From NCBI GenBank assembly GCA_030690175.1, contig JAUYHE010000021.1, positions 1-8,150 of the forward strand: a stretch of DNA of 8,150 bases. The letters are read 5' to 3'. The DNA comes from a bacterium (GTDB taxonomy: Bacteria; Patescibacteriota; Microgenomatia; Woykebacterales; RBG-16-39-9b). Of the stretch, positions 1-4,426 are shown piece after piece (within the stretch, counting starts at the first letter, position 1; each line of letters starts with the position of its first letter). Position numbers and translations under genes: made by a program. The notes below the pieces were generated by a model that worked only from the letters and a program-made list of their open reading frames with translations, did not search any database and was not told where the DNA came from.

Positions 1-135
1 AGTCTGGCAGGTAATCATGTAGTACCTTTTCTCCCAATCGACATACAAAAGAGTGTTGTGCATTCGTTTCTCTTTATCGCATTTTTTGCAGACGATCACG
101 AATTCGGTGGTAGGAGTGACGCTGGGTGTTTTCAT
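1..135 (-). CDS. Partial small zinc-ribbon-like protein (N-terminal 45 residues)
   Basis: The last visible gene of the leftward operon. It starts at ATG 135-133 and runs off the left edge with no stop, so only 45 codons are seen. The start overlaps the stop of the preceding gene as ATGA, a classic translational coupling, and GGTG lies just upstream. The protein has a short polar Ser/Thr/Pro start, then Cys16-x2-Cys19 followed by a basic stretch, and a further Cys43 at the very edge. That spacing fits the first half of a small CxxC...CxxC zinc ribbon, with the last cysteine presumably outside the window. No family can be named. Zinc binding is inferred from the cysteines, and a nucleic-acid-binding role would be a guess. 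Confidence 0.7.
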   Translation of the reverse strand, partial: MKTPSVTPTTEFVIVCKKCDKEKRMHNTLLYVDWEKRYYMITCQT

Positions 136-338
136 TTTTTCACCATGTGATATATTATTTCTGGAAAAAGCACTAAACTCGCAACAAAATCATAAAATTC
201 TTGTTCCGTAGGGTTCAATTGCCAAAATTCCTTGAAGAGTTTTAAAATGATTTCTTTTTCCATTTTCTGTTGCTCAACGCTCAATGCCCTATATGGCTTA
301 ATTTGGGCAATCAATCTTTCCTTTCGATCTTTTTTCAT
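132..338 (-). CDS. Hypothetical protein, 68 aa, charged and helical
   Basis: Small protein of unknown function in the leftward operon. The ATG at 338 overlaps the stop of the upstream gene (ATGA, 335-338) and has a good ribosome site, GGAGGACAA, immediately before it, which fixes the start. The first 40 residues are very rich in Lys, Arg, Glu and Gln and look helical. The C-terminal third is hydrophobic and aromatic (FYDFVASLVLFPEIIYHMV), perhaps an amphipathic helix rather than a true membrane span. Its stop overlaps the start of the next gene, so it sits between two coupled neighbours. I do not recognise a family. The gene call rests on overlap architecture and ribosome site, not on similarity. 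Confidence 0.75.
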   Translation of the reverse strand: MKKDRKERLIAQIKPYRALSVEQQKMEKEIILKLFKEFWQLNPTEQEFYDFVASLVLFPEIIYHMVKK

Positions 339-577
339 TTGTCCTCCGTTACGGTTTTGGTCGTCTGGGAAACCGTCGTCCCTTTTTCTGCCAACTCAAT
401 TTGAGAAAGCTCGAAACGCAACTTCTGGGCTTTGACCAACGCCTTTTTTTTGCAACTGGCTTCGACCTCGAAAAGCTCTTTCCCTAAAACCAACCCTTCT
501 TTGATTTTGTAATTGTCTCCCCTATCTCTTTTGACAATCCAACTCCCATTTTTTGAGATTACGATATAATCAGGCAT
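335..577 (-). CDS. Hypothetical protein, 80 aa
   Basis: Unknown protein in the leftward operon. The start ATG at 577 directly abuts the stop of the preceding gene (TAAATG), so ribosomes ending upstream can reinitiate here; a purine-rich GGAAGAAA lies just before it. Residues 1-35 read like a small beta-rich fold (DYIVISKNGSWIVKRDRG). Residues 36-67 are helical, with an Ala/Lys/Glu-rich segment (EASCKKKALVKAQKL). The C-terminal 15 residues are polar and Thr-rich, probably disordered. Its last codons overlap the next start as ATGA. The alternating beta strands of the N terminus recall small phage proteins with a single-domain DUF2188-like layout, but the resemblance is weak and I make no functional claim. 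Confidence 0.75.
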   Translation of the reverse strand: MPDYIVISKNGSWIVKRDRGDNYKIKEGLVLGKELFEVEASCKKKALVKAQKLRFELSQIELAEKGTTVSQTTKTVTEDK

Positions 578-838
578 TTATTTCTTCCACCAGTCATCGC
601 CCCTTCTGGGTTTAACCTCTTTCGCGGGAACGGGTTTCTTTTCCTCGACTTTCGGAGAAGCGAGTATCACTTCCTCTCCGCTAGCTTGCTGTTCTATCAT
701 GCGGGCGATGTCGTCCCAGATAAGGTCGATGACCTGATGAGAACCCTCTAGGTGCGACAAGGCTTGCGGGGCGATGTCAGAAAGCGACCCTGCGAAGACC
801 AAAGAACATGTTTCAATAGGACATTTCAAATGCGGCAT
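578..838 (-). CDS. C2H2-like zinc-finger protein, 86 aa
   Basis: Small protein with one recognisable zinc-binding pattern: Cys6-x4-Cys11, then 17 residues, then His29-x4-His34. That is the general order of a C2H2 finger. Such single fingers occur in small phage and archaeal proteins and may bind DNA or protein. A predicted helix follows (about 35-52), then a Lys/Pro/Glu-rich linker and a very basic end with two tryptophans (RRGDDWWKK). The start at 838 lies 10 bases after the stop of the small membrane peptide gene, with GGG at a usable distance. The next gene begins on the base after its stop. The finger assignment is inferred from spacing alone, and function is unknown. Confidence 0.75.
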   Translation of the reverse strand: MPHLKCPIETCSLVFAGSLSDIAPQALSHLEGSHQVIDLIWDDIARMIEQQASGEEVILASPKVEEKKPVPAKEVKPRRGDDWWKK

Positions 839-848
839 ATTTTACCCT

Positions 849-926
849 TTAAAACGAAACGAAAAACTGAAAGATCAGAAATCCAATAATCGCCCCGATA
901 AAAAACCATTTCCAATTAATCGTCAT
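849..926 (-). CDS. 25-residue single-span membrane peptide
   Basis: A very short gene. The ATG at 926 overlaps the preceding stop as ATGA and lies just after a near-perfect ribosome site, AGGAGGTGGAG. The product begins MTINWKW and then has an almost uninterrupted hydrophobic stretch (FFIGAIIGFLIFQFF), ending with VSF and a TAA stop. It is a minimal one-helix membrane protein with a short polar N terminus and essentially no C-terminal domain. The ribosome site, the overlap on one side and the short 10-base gap on the other make a chance frame unlikely. Possible roles for such peptides in phages include holin or antiholin activity, or modulation of a host membrane protein. Nothing here decides between these. 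Confidence 0.65.
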   Translation of the reverse strand: MTINWKWFFIGAIIGFLIFQFFVSF

Positions 927-1198
927 TTTTCTCCACCTCCTCGGATTTCTCGCTGAAAACCTCCACTACCTCCACTACAAATTCCTTCAGTTCTTATACT
1001 TCCTCTGCTTCCTCCACTACCACTTCTTACTCTATCTCGATGTCTAGTACCACCACTTCTTTCATCACTTAATGCTAAAATATAACCAATAAGATAATTA
1101 AGTTTGCTTCTGAAGATTATGTCCATTTCCGTTTTAAACTGTAGTCTATCGATCCCTTCAGCCAACTCTACTAATCGTTTTTTGTAATTCTGGGTCAT
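923..1198 (-). CDS. Protein with helical head and Arg/Gly/Ser-rich tail, 91 aa
   Basis: Unknown protein directly downstream of the ParB-like gene. Its ATG (1198) touches that gene's stop (TAAATG), and the ribosome site GGAGGAGGGGG lies inside the ParB coding end. Residues 1-45 are helical and charged (NYKKRLVELAEGIDRLQF...). From about residue 46 the sequence turns low-complexity, dominated by Arg, Gly and Ser (RSGGTRHRDRVRSGSGGSRG...GGSGGF). It resembles an RGG-type disordered tail that could bind nucleic acid. The DNA encoding the tail carries short repeats, such as CCTCCACTAC on the plus strand near 959-1020, so the tail may have grown by slippage. Because the gene follows parB, a role alongside DNA binding or segregation is possible, but this is inference only. 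Confidence 0.75.
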   Translation of the reverse strand: MTQNYKKRLVELAEGIDRLQFKTEMDIIFRSKLNYLIGYILALSDERSGGTRHRDRVRSGSGGSRGSIRTEGICSGGSGGFQREIRGGGEK

Positions 1199-2095
1199 TT
1201 ATTCCCCCTCCTCCGCCTGCACGCTTCTTTCTGAGCCTAAATAATCTTCTATTTTACTTTTTATCCAAATCAGTTGGTTTTTAATTAGCTCTTTCTCCCG
1301 TAAGTCATCAATCTGGGAAAGCGGTTGTTTTTCCAAGGAAAGTCCCAGATTTGCAATGATGTTTAGTATCTTGTTGGAAAAAGACGACTCCTTTGCCTTT
1401 TGCCTTTCTAACTCCATAACTGAAAAATCGGGAATTTTTTTAGATATAGCCACGTCACGACTGATTTGATCCCGACTGTCATAATCACCCGCAGCAATTT
1501 TCTCTTTGATTTTCTCTTTGACCCCGTCGGGAGCCATATCTGCTTCCCGATAATAAGTCCTCGGTCTACCCTTCAATAAATCTTCAACCACATATTTCGG
1601 TTGGCTCAATAAGTTGAGATATTGCCAAACATTTTCTTTGCTGACACCGACTTCCTCAGCGATCTGCAGGAACGGCCCCTTTATTCCTCTTCCCGTTTCG
1701 AATAAGTGTGAACCGGGTTCATACTTTTCCCCGGTTTTAAGCTCGTAGAGACTCGCCCATGCTTTGGCGGTATCGACGGCGTTCATGGACTCGCCCCCGC
1801 CTTTGGCTCCCGATTGCTGAAGGTTCTCCGCCATCTGTCTCCTTAATCTTTCGTATGGCGGTAGAGAACCGTCATTGATCGTTACCCCGATTTTTGTCCA
1901 CCCCAGTAATTTTGCCGCCCGATACCTCAACTCGCCAACGATAATCACGTAATCGCCGTCGACCTCGATCTGATGGATCAGACCCTCTACCTTGAGGCTT
2001 TTGGCCAAATTCTCGATGGATTTCTCGCTGAAAACCTTTCTGGGATTGTTGGGGTCAACCTTGACCAAGGACATGTCGATCGTATCGTGGCGCAT
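1199..2095 (-). CDS. parB: ParB/Spo0J-family partition-like protein
   Basis: A 298-residue ParB-like protein. The N-terminal nuclease-like/CTP-binding fold shows the NPR motif (residues 17-19), the strand GLIHQIEV, and the signature VGELRYRAAKLLGW (53-66), equivalent to the canonical GERRxRA box. ENLQ at 90-93 follows, where classical ParB has ENxQR. A helix-turn-helix sits at about 143-163 (LQIAEEVGVSKENVWQYLNLL), the expected place for the parS-reading motif. The C-terminal 130 residues are charged and probably hold the dimerisation part. Family members clamp on centromere-like DNA using CTP; phage versions may instead act in regulation or packaging. No ParA partner is in the window, so the segregation role is not proved. 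It lies 2 bases after the upstream gene with only a weak ribosome site (GGCGGG), so it is probably coupled. Confidence 0.88.
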   Translation of the reverse strand: MRHDTIDMSLVKVDPNNPRKVFSEKSIENLAKSLKVEGLIHQIEVDGDYVIIVGELRYRAAKLLGWTKIGVTINDGSLPPYERLRRQMAENLQQSGAKGGGESMNAVDTAKAWASLYELKTGEKYEPGSHLFETGRGIKGPFLQIAEEVGVSKENVWQYLNLLSQPKYVVEDLLKGRPRTYYREADMAPDGVKEKIKEKIAAGDYDSRDQISRDVAISKKIPDFSVMELERQKAKESSFSNKILNIIANLGLSLEKQPLSQIDDLREKELIKNQLIWIKSKIEDYLGSERSVQAEEGE

Positions 2096-2097
2096 TT

Positions 2098-2520
2098 TTA
2101 TTTGCCCGCCTTCCCACTTGAAACCTTGGGGAGAGCCAAAATTTCGTCTTTTACGCTACCGATCATAAATCCTTTTTCCACCGCCTCGTTTTTGACTCTG
2201 ACTGCCCTTTTGACTATTCCCTTGACCCTAATATAGTAGGCGGTCTGAACCTTCCTGAACTCGCCTTCCGTTCCTAAAATTCCGTAAACCCCGTCGCTTT
2301 TTGATCCAAACCACAGGTTATGCTTTTGAGTAATTACCAACTTCAGGTAGTTAAACCAACCCCTAACCTTCGACTTGGCGATAAGATACGAATAAGGACT
2401 GTTGGGGTTGATGTAATCCCTGATAACCTCCTCTTTTACCAACTCTTCTCCCCGCAAAACCCGGTCTAATAGTTCCCGCAAAACCGAAGAAGATTTCTTT
2501 CGATTATTCAGACTTCTCAT
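2098..2520 (-). CDS. Putative winged-helix-like regulator, 140 aa
   Basis: First gene of the leftward operon. It has an excellent ribosome site, AAGGAGGT (2524-2531 on the plus strand), and a promoter just upstream. The N terminus is basic and polar (RSLNNRKKSSS). The segment at about 30-95 reads like a winged-helix unit: helices VKEEVIRDYI and SKVRGWFNYLKLVITQKH, then a turn-rich beta section NLWFGSKSDGVYGILGTEGEF followed by a long helix. This pattern (a recognition-like helix, then an aromatic Gly-x-Tyr wing ending in a Ser/Thr-Glu-x-Glu turn) is seen in many small phage DNA-binding proteins. The assignment is by eye and tentative. As the first gene behind an operator-like palindrome and ahead of parB, it is a plausible autoregulator. 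Confidence 0.75.
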   Translation of the reverse strand: MRSLNNRKKSSSVLRELLDRVLRGEELVKEEVIRDYINPNSPYSYLIAKSKVRGWFNYLKLVITQKHNLWFGSKSDGVYGILGTEGEFRKVQTAYYIRVKGIVKRAVRVKNEAVEKGFMIGSVKDEILALPKVSSGKAGK

Positions 2521-2550
2521 TTTACCTCCTTAATTAATAATGTTGTATGT

Positions 2551-2579
2551 ATACTACCATATCCCGACGGGAATTGCAA
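2551..2579 (-). promoter_or_regulatory. Sigma70-type promoter of the leftward parB operon
   Basis: Read on the minus strand, TTGCAA (2579-2574) and TAGTAT (2556-2551) are separated by exactly 17 bases, close to the TTGACA/TATAAT consensus. The predicted start near 2544 leaves a leader of about 23 bases containing the strong AAGGAGGT site of the 140-residue gene. No other leftward promoter is evident for the eight-gene cluster. Confidence 0.75.
2562..2572. promoter_or_regulatory. Operator-like palindrome between -35 and -10
   Basis: TCCCGACGGGA is a perfect inverted repeat with 5-base arms around one central base. It sits wholly inside the 17-base spacer of the leftward promoter. A protein bound there would block RNA polymerase, so it is a natural repressor site. 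The ParB-like or winged-helix protein of the same operon could be the ligand. That is inference from position; the site occurs only once in the window. Confidence 0.5.
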
Positions 2580-2607
2580 GGGGGAAAATGTGGATCGGGG
2601 TGTTCCA

Positions 2608-2675
2608 AATAAAAAGAGGGTTTTGTTTTCCCGCCCGAAGGCGGTAGTCAGGCAAAACCCGACGCAACCCTCTTT
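2608..2675 (-). terminator. Intrinsic terminator (minus strand) with two competing stems
   Basis: AAAGAGGGTT (2675-2666 read leftward) pairs perfectly with AACCCTCTTT (2622-2613), and the transcript continues TTATTT, giving a U-rich end. An inner alternative stem uses GGGTTTTG (2660-2653) and CAAAACCC (2625-2618). The two stems share bases and cannot form together. On the plus strand the 3' arm is followed by ACGGCG, so the terminator works leftward only. Confidence 0.65.
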
Positions 2676-2724
2676 ACGGCGAAACGATCTTTCGGAAGCG
2701 ACCGCAAGCGAAAGAAAGTCGCCG
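2608..2724 (-). ncRNA. Candidate small RNA with own promoter and terminator
   Basis: On the minus strand a near-consensus promoter (2758-2730) is followed by about 115 bases with no plausible reading frame, ending in an intrinsic terminator. The 5' part can fold: CGGCGA (2724-2719) and TCGCCG (2682-2677) pair, and CTTTC (2718-2714) with GAAAG (2693-2689) extends the stem. The middle carries an independent hairpin CCGCC-TTCG-GGCGG (2644-2631). The 3' part is the terminator stem. Promoter, folded body and terminator in line are the usual marks of a free-standing bacterial or phage sRNA. It does not match 6S, tmRNA or RNase P as I know them. Its transcript would stop just before the parB operon promoter. 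An unusually structured insulating terminator is the alternative. Confidence 0.55.
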
Positions 2725-2729
2725 CCCCT

Positions 2730-2758
2730 ATCCTACCAAAAAATTCCCCACCTGTCAA
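2730..2758 (-). promoter_or_regulatory. Promoter of the candidate small RNA
   Basis: On the minus strand a perfect TTGACA (2758-2753) is followed after 17 bases by TAGGAT (2735-2730), so the start is expected near 2723. It lies back to back with the HNH gene promoter. Confidence 0.6.
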
Positions 2759-2784
2759 AACCATTCCGCACCTTTGACTTATTG

Positions 2785-2793
2785 TGTTATAGT
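2785..2793 (+). promoter_or_regulatory. Extended -10 promoter for the HNH gene
   Basis: TG-T-TATAGT is an extended -10 element. Transcription would begin near 2800, at or 1-2 bases before the ATG at 2802, so the mRNA would be essentially leaderless. A TTGACT lies at 2774-2779 but its spacing suits only a poor CATAAA box that overlaps the ATG. No ribosome site precedes the gene, which supports the leaderless reading. Confidence 0.45.
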
Positions 2794-2801
2794 TGTCATA
2801 A

Positions 2802-3146
2802 ATGCTTGTCAAAATCTGTAAATGCGGGAATCTGTTTTGGAAGAAACAAACTTATTGCTCCGATGAATGCAAGAAGATGTTTAAAACCAGAACAATAAGA
2901 AAAATCCGCAAAAATTCCAGCAAACGAATAAGTCTTCCAAAAGATTTAAAAGCAAAAGTATTCAAACGATCAAGAGGAATTTGTGAGGAAAAGGGATGTA
3001 GCAGAAAGGCTCGACATATTCACCATAAAGTTCCCGTCAGCATCAACCCTAGCCTACAATTAAAACTCTTTACCTTAATCTATCTTTGTAGAAAATGCCA
3101 TAGGCTCAAACACCCAGAGTTACCTGATTGTCTTTTTGTCTTATAG
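2802..3146 (+). CDS. HNH endonuclease with N-terminal zinc knuckle
   Basis: A 114-residue HNH nuclease. The N terminus has a small zinc knuckle, Cys6-x-Cys8 ... Cys19-x3-Cys23, of the kind often attached to phage homing-type HNH enzymes. A basic linker follows (28-56). The HNH core then shows Cys61-x4-Cys66, the HIHH box (His72, His74, His75), Asn82, and Cys96-x2-Cys99-His100 ... Lys103-His104, the full zinc-binding beta-beta-alpha-metal framework. The catalytic histidines are therefore present. Such enzymes nick or cut DNA in packaging, homing or defence; this one is free-standing. The ATG at 2802 is needed to keep the first Cys pair and has no ribosome site, so it is probably translated leaderless. 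No terminase or packaging genes are nearby to indicate its job. Confidence 0.85.
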   Translation: MLVKICKCGNLFWKKQTYCSDECKKMFKTRTIRKIRKNSSKRISLPKDLKAKVFKRSRGICEEKGCSRKARHIHHKVPVSINPSLQLKLFTLIYLCRKCHRLKHPELPDCLFVL

Positions 3147-3164
3147 TTTTTTCGCCCTTATGAC

Positions 3165-3407
3165 TCACCCGAAGCCAAAAGGCAATTTTGCGGTATACCG
3201 TTTGTCTCCGACCCCCCTATCCCATAGTAATAAAGATTCCCACAACCACTTCCCAAATTTTTTAGCCTCGACTTTCCTCCCTACAGTCTTCCCAACCCTT
3301 CCCCCAAAAATTTCCCCCCCGAAAAACTGGTTCCAGGCAACTGATCCAAGACGAATACTTGCCCCTATCCTACCCCACTTTTTATTTTTCCGCCCCGTGT
3401 AGGTCAC
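3165..3407 (-). CDS. Doubtful small basic protein, 80 aa
   Basis: A minus-strand frame starting at GTG 3407 with a well-placed GGAGGAG five bases before the start. It would encode a Lys/Gly/Trp-rich basic protein (TYTGRKNKKWGRIG..., FFGGEIFGGRVGKTVGRKV) with no recognisable domain. Against it, the DNA is low-complexity and purine-rich on this strand, which makes open frames cheap. A second frame is open on the opposite strand over almost the same bases, and no promoter is seen. Listed only because the ribosome site is good. More likely non-coding than coding. Confidence 0.2.
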   Translation of the reverse strand: MTYTGRKNKKWGRIGASIRLGSVAWNQFFGGEIFGGRVGKTVGRKVEAKKFGKWLWESLLLWDRGVGDKRYTAKLPFGFG

Positions 3408-3421
3408 TACAGCTCCTCCGT

Positions 3422-3513
3422 GGCTAATTAGGATAGCCTCTCCTAGCCTCCATAGTGTAACCCGATGCAGGGCAGTTTTGGGAAAAATCGCCCAGATTTG
3501 GAGGAGGACTCCA
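3422..3513 (+). other. Cluster of three successive hairpins
   Basis: Three stems follow each other in about 90 bases. The first is GGCTA-ATTAGGA-TAGCC (3422-3438); its bases can also pair in an alternative TAGGA/TCCTA fold. The second is GGGCAGTTTT-GGGA-AAAATCGCCC (3470-3493), a ten-position stem with one mismatch and one G-T, closed by a GNRA-type GGGA loop. The third is TGGAG-GAGGA-CTCCA (3499-3513). Either strand could carry the structure. It may be a folded RNA or an origin/packaging structure. No known RNA class is recognised. Confidence 0.4.
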
Positions 3514-3580
3514 TACCCCGTCGCGCCTATATTTTCAGATCTTCGAACCCAGGGGGGAGGCGTGAGCGTGGATACGACAC

Positions 3581-3594
3581 ACTATAGTTATAGT
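3581..3594. repeat. Palindrome ACTATA-GT-TATAGT
   Basis: Perfect inverted repeat with 6-base arms and a 2-base centre, in the AT-rich part of the non-coding region just before the T-rich tract. It could be a protein-binding site or part of an unwinding element. The related word TATAGT recurs nearby, at 3657-3662 and in the HNH promoter. Confidence 0.45.
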
Positions 3595-3847
3595 ACGTCA
3601 TATACCGAAGCTATTTTATTTTTTTTGTTTTTATTGTGAAGCTAACTCAATAATACCTATAGTATCAATAATGTATTACACTCCCCGCCTTCCCTTCATA
3701 CCTACCTATCTATTTTTTTCTTTTTGGTTTTGGATCCTTCCCACTATCTCCTCTTATTATTGTATAGTCTATGTACCTCTTTTTGTTTATATATCTTTAC
3801 TTCTTAAAGTCTTTATATCATTTCACTATACATCTTTTTGATTAGAT

Positions 3848-3867
3848 GGGGGACGGGTGGTGGGGGG
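3848..3867 (+). other. G-rich run with quadruplex potential
   Basis: Runs of 5, 3, 2 and 6 guanines lie within 20 bases of the plus strand, separated by AC, T and T. Four tracts allow at least a two-layer quadruplex, or a bulged three-layer form. It marks the point where the plus strand changes from pyrimidine-rich to purine-rich. Confidence 0.35.
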
Positions 3868-3913
3868 ATTATATCCGGATAGTTCAGTTACGAGCCCGCC
3901 TGGGCCGGTACAT

Positions 3914-3936
3914 AGCCTTACAGTTGGAGCCTTACA
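3914..3936. repeat. Short direct repeat AGCCTTACA, two copies
   Basis: AGCCTTACA occurs at 3914-3922 and 3928-3936, a 14-base period, beside the small hairpin GCCC-GCCT-GGGC (3894-3905). Two copies are too few to call iterons, but the location in the candidate origin/control region makes the pair worth recording. Confidence 0.35.
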
Positions 3937-3978
3937 ATGCGATAAAAGGCGTAGTTTTATGGGTAGTTTGGGTTGGTG

Positions 3979-4016
3979 TGACAAGCTATCTTAAGACCCT
4001 ATACTTGACAAGCTAT
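3979..4016. repeat. TGACAAGCTAT repeat (copies 1 and 2 of 3)
   Basis: The 11-base word TGACAAGCTAT is found at 3979-3989 and 4006-4016, and again at 4437-4447. Copies 2 and 3 each lie in a promoter and contribute a TTGACA hexamer. Copy 1 is 27 bases upstream of copy 2 with no -10 at a usable distance, so the word may be a regulator site as well as a -35 element. Confidence 0.5.
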
Positions 4017-4033
4017 TTATAAAGTAGTATGAT
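4005..4033 (+). promoter_or_regulatory. Near-consensus promoter for the 64-residue gene
   Basis: TTGACA (4005-4010) and TATGAT (4028-4033) are spaced by 17 bases. The predicted start near 4040 gives a leader of about 50 bases with a ribosome site before the ATG at 4093. Confidence 0.75.
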
Positions 4034-4092
4034 AATCACACTAGCACCTTGATAATTTGACTACGGATAAGAGGGAAAGCGGAAGGGAAAAC

Positions 4093-4287
4093 ATGACAAA
4101 AAAAGATTATATCAGAATGGCAGATCAATTTAAGGAAGCGTATGGGTTAACTTCGATGACAGACGACCGGGAAATAGTGAGACCGTATATCGAAGCTATC
4201 ATCAAAGACTTCGCGACCATGTTAAAAGAAGATAACCATTTATTCTCTAAAGAGAAATGGGATAGTTATATTTTTAACAGTAAATAG
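4093..4287 (+). CDS. Small phage-type protein, 64 aa
   Basis: Short protein, first of the rightward genes. An in-frame TTG exists at 4057, but the ATG at 4093 follows the ribosome site GGAAGGGAA and is preferred. The N-terminal half is helical and charged (MTKKDYIRMADQFKEAYGL). The C-terminal half, with EDNHLFSKEKWDSYI, recalls a layout common in small phage proteins: a helix ending in an aromatic residue, then a 'D-N-x-x-F-x-x-x-K/R-W/F' motif near the C terminus. That resemblance is from memory and no function is known for that group. It has its own promoter. A folded non-coding stretch and a second promoter separate it from the genes downstream. Confidence 0.75.
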   Translation: MTKKDYIRMADQFKEAYGLTSMTDDREIVRPYIEAIIKDFATMLKEDNHLFSKEKWDSYIFNSK

Positions 4288-4305
4288 TGAGCATATTATA
4301 AACTA

Positions 4306-4419
4306 GCGGGTGTCGTTCAATTACCTGCGATCGACTAAGTGAATACAGAATTAAAAACCTACAGCCCGCACCTAATAAGTTAAAAATAGCTTTCCTTCTT
4401 ATTCGGAGTTAAACGACAC
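4306..4419 (+). other. Long-range interleaved inverted repeats (structured leader or RNA)
   Basis: GCGGG (4306-4310) pairs with CCCGC (4365-4369). GTGTCGTT (4310-4317) pairs with AACGACAC (4412-4419). The arms are interleaved, i.e. in pseudoknot order. A further stem, CC-AATAAG (4371-4379) with CTTATT-GG (4398-4406), lies between the two 3' arms. This fills the gap after the 64-residue gene and stops just before the main promoter. The arm order matches the three elements further right, but with much longer loops. Confidence 0.4.
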
Positions 4420-4426
4420 ACAATAC

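Larger units (their letters stand above)
3147..4004. other. Long non-coding control region, candidate origin
   Basis: About 860 bases without a convincing gene, between the HNH gene and the first rightward promoter. The first part (3147-3410) is C-rich and low-complexity. 3420-3565 is GC-rich with several hairpins. 3600-3850 is a pyrimidine-rich tract with long T runs on the plus strand. 3848-3867 is very G-rich, and 3873-3990 holds short palindromes and repeats. The two gene clusters point away from this side of the window, and the plus strand changes from pyrimidine-rich to purine-rich across it. A replication origin, a structured RNA or a packaging/control locus would all fit. Nothing proves any of these. 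Confidence 0.5.

Noticed and set aside
1973..2236. Plus-strand open frame opposite parB
   Set aside because: It is the antisense shadow of a clear ParB-family gene and crosses two gene boundaries.
2590..2898. Plus-strand open frame over the small RNA and HNH start
   Set aside because: It runs through the terminator, promoters and the HNH coding start, and has no ribosome site or family resemblance.
3136..3402. Plus-strand open frame in the non-coding region
   Set aside because: It is Pro/Ser/Phe-rich, low-complexity translation of C/T-rich DNA, overlaps the HNH end, and has no ribosome site.
3530..3556. TTCGAA flanked by GGGTTCGAAG on the minus strand, resembling a tRNA T-loop
   Set aside because: The bases on either side do not form the five-pair T stem, and no anticodon arm or acceptor stem can be found at the right distances.
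2802..4092. HNH gene plus structured non-coding DNA as a group I or group II intron
   Set aside because: No catalytic core motifs (P7/P3-type elements or domain V) were seen and no split gene flanks the region.
4306..4419. HDV-like or other known self-cleaving ribozyme
   Set aside because: Arm order is similar, but the P3 hairpin and catalytic-core bases could not be identified; the small elements at 6286-7741 also lack the hallmarks of twister or pistol ribozymes.
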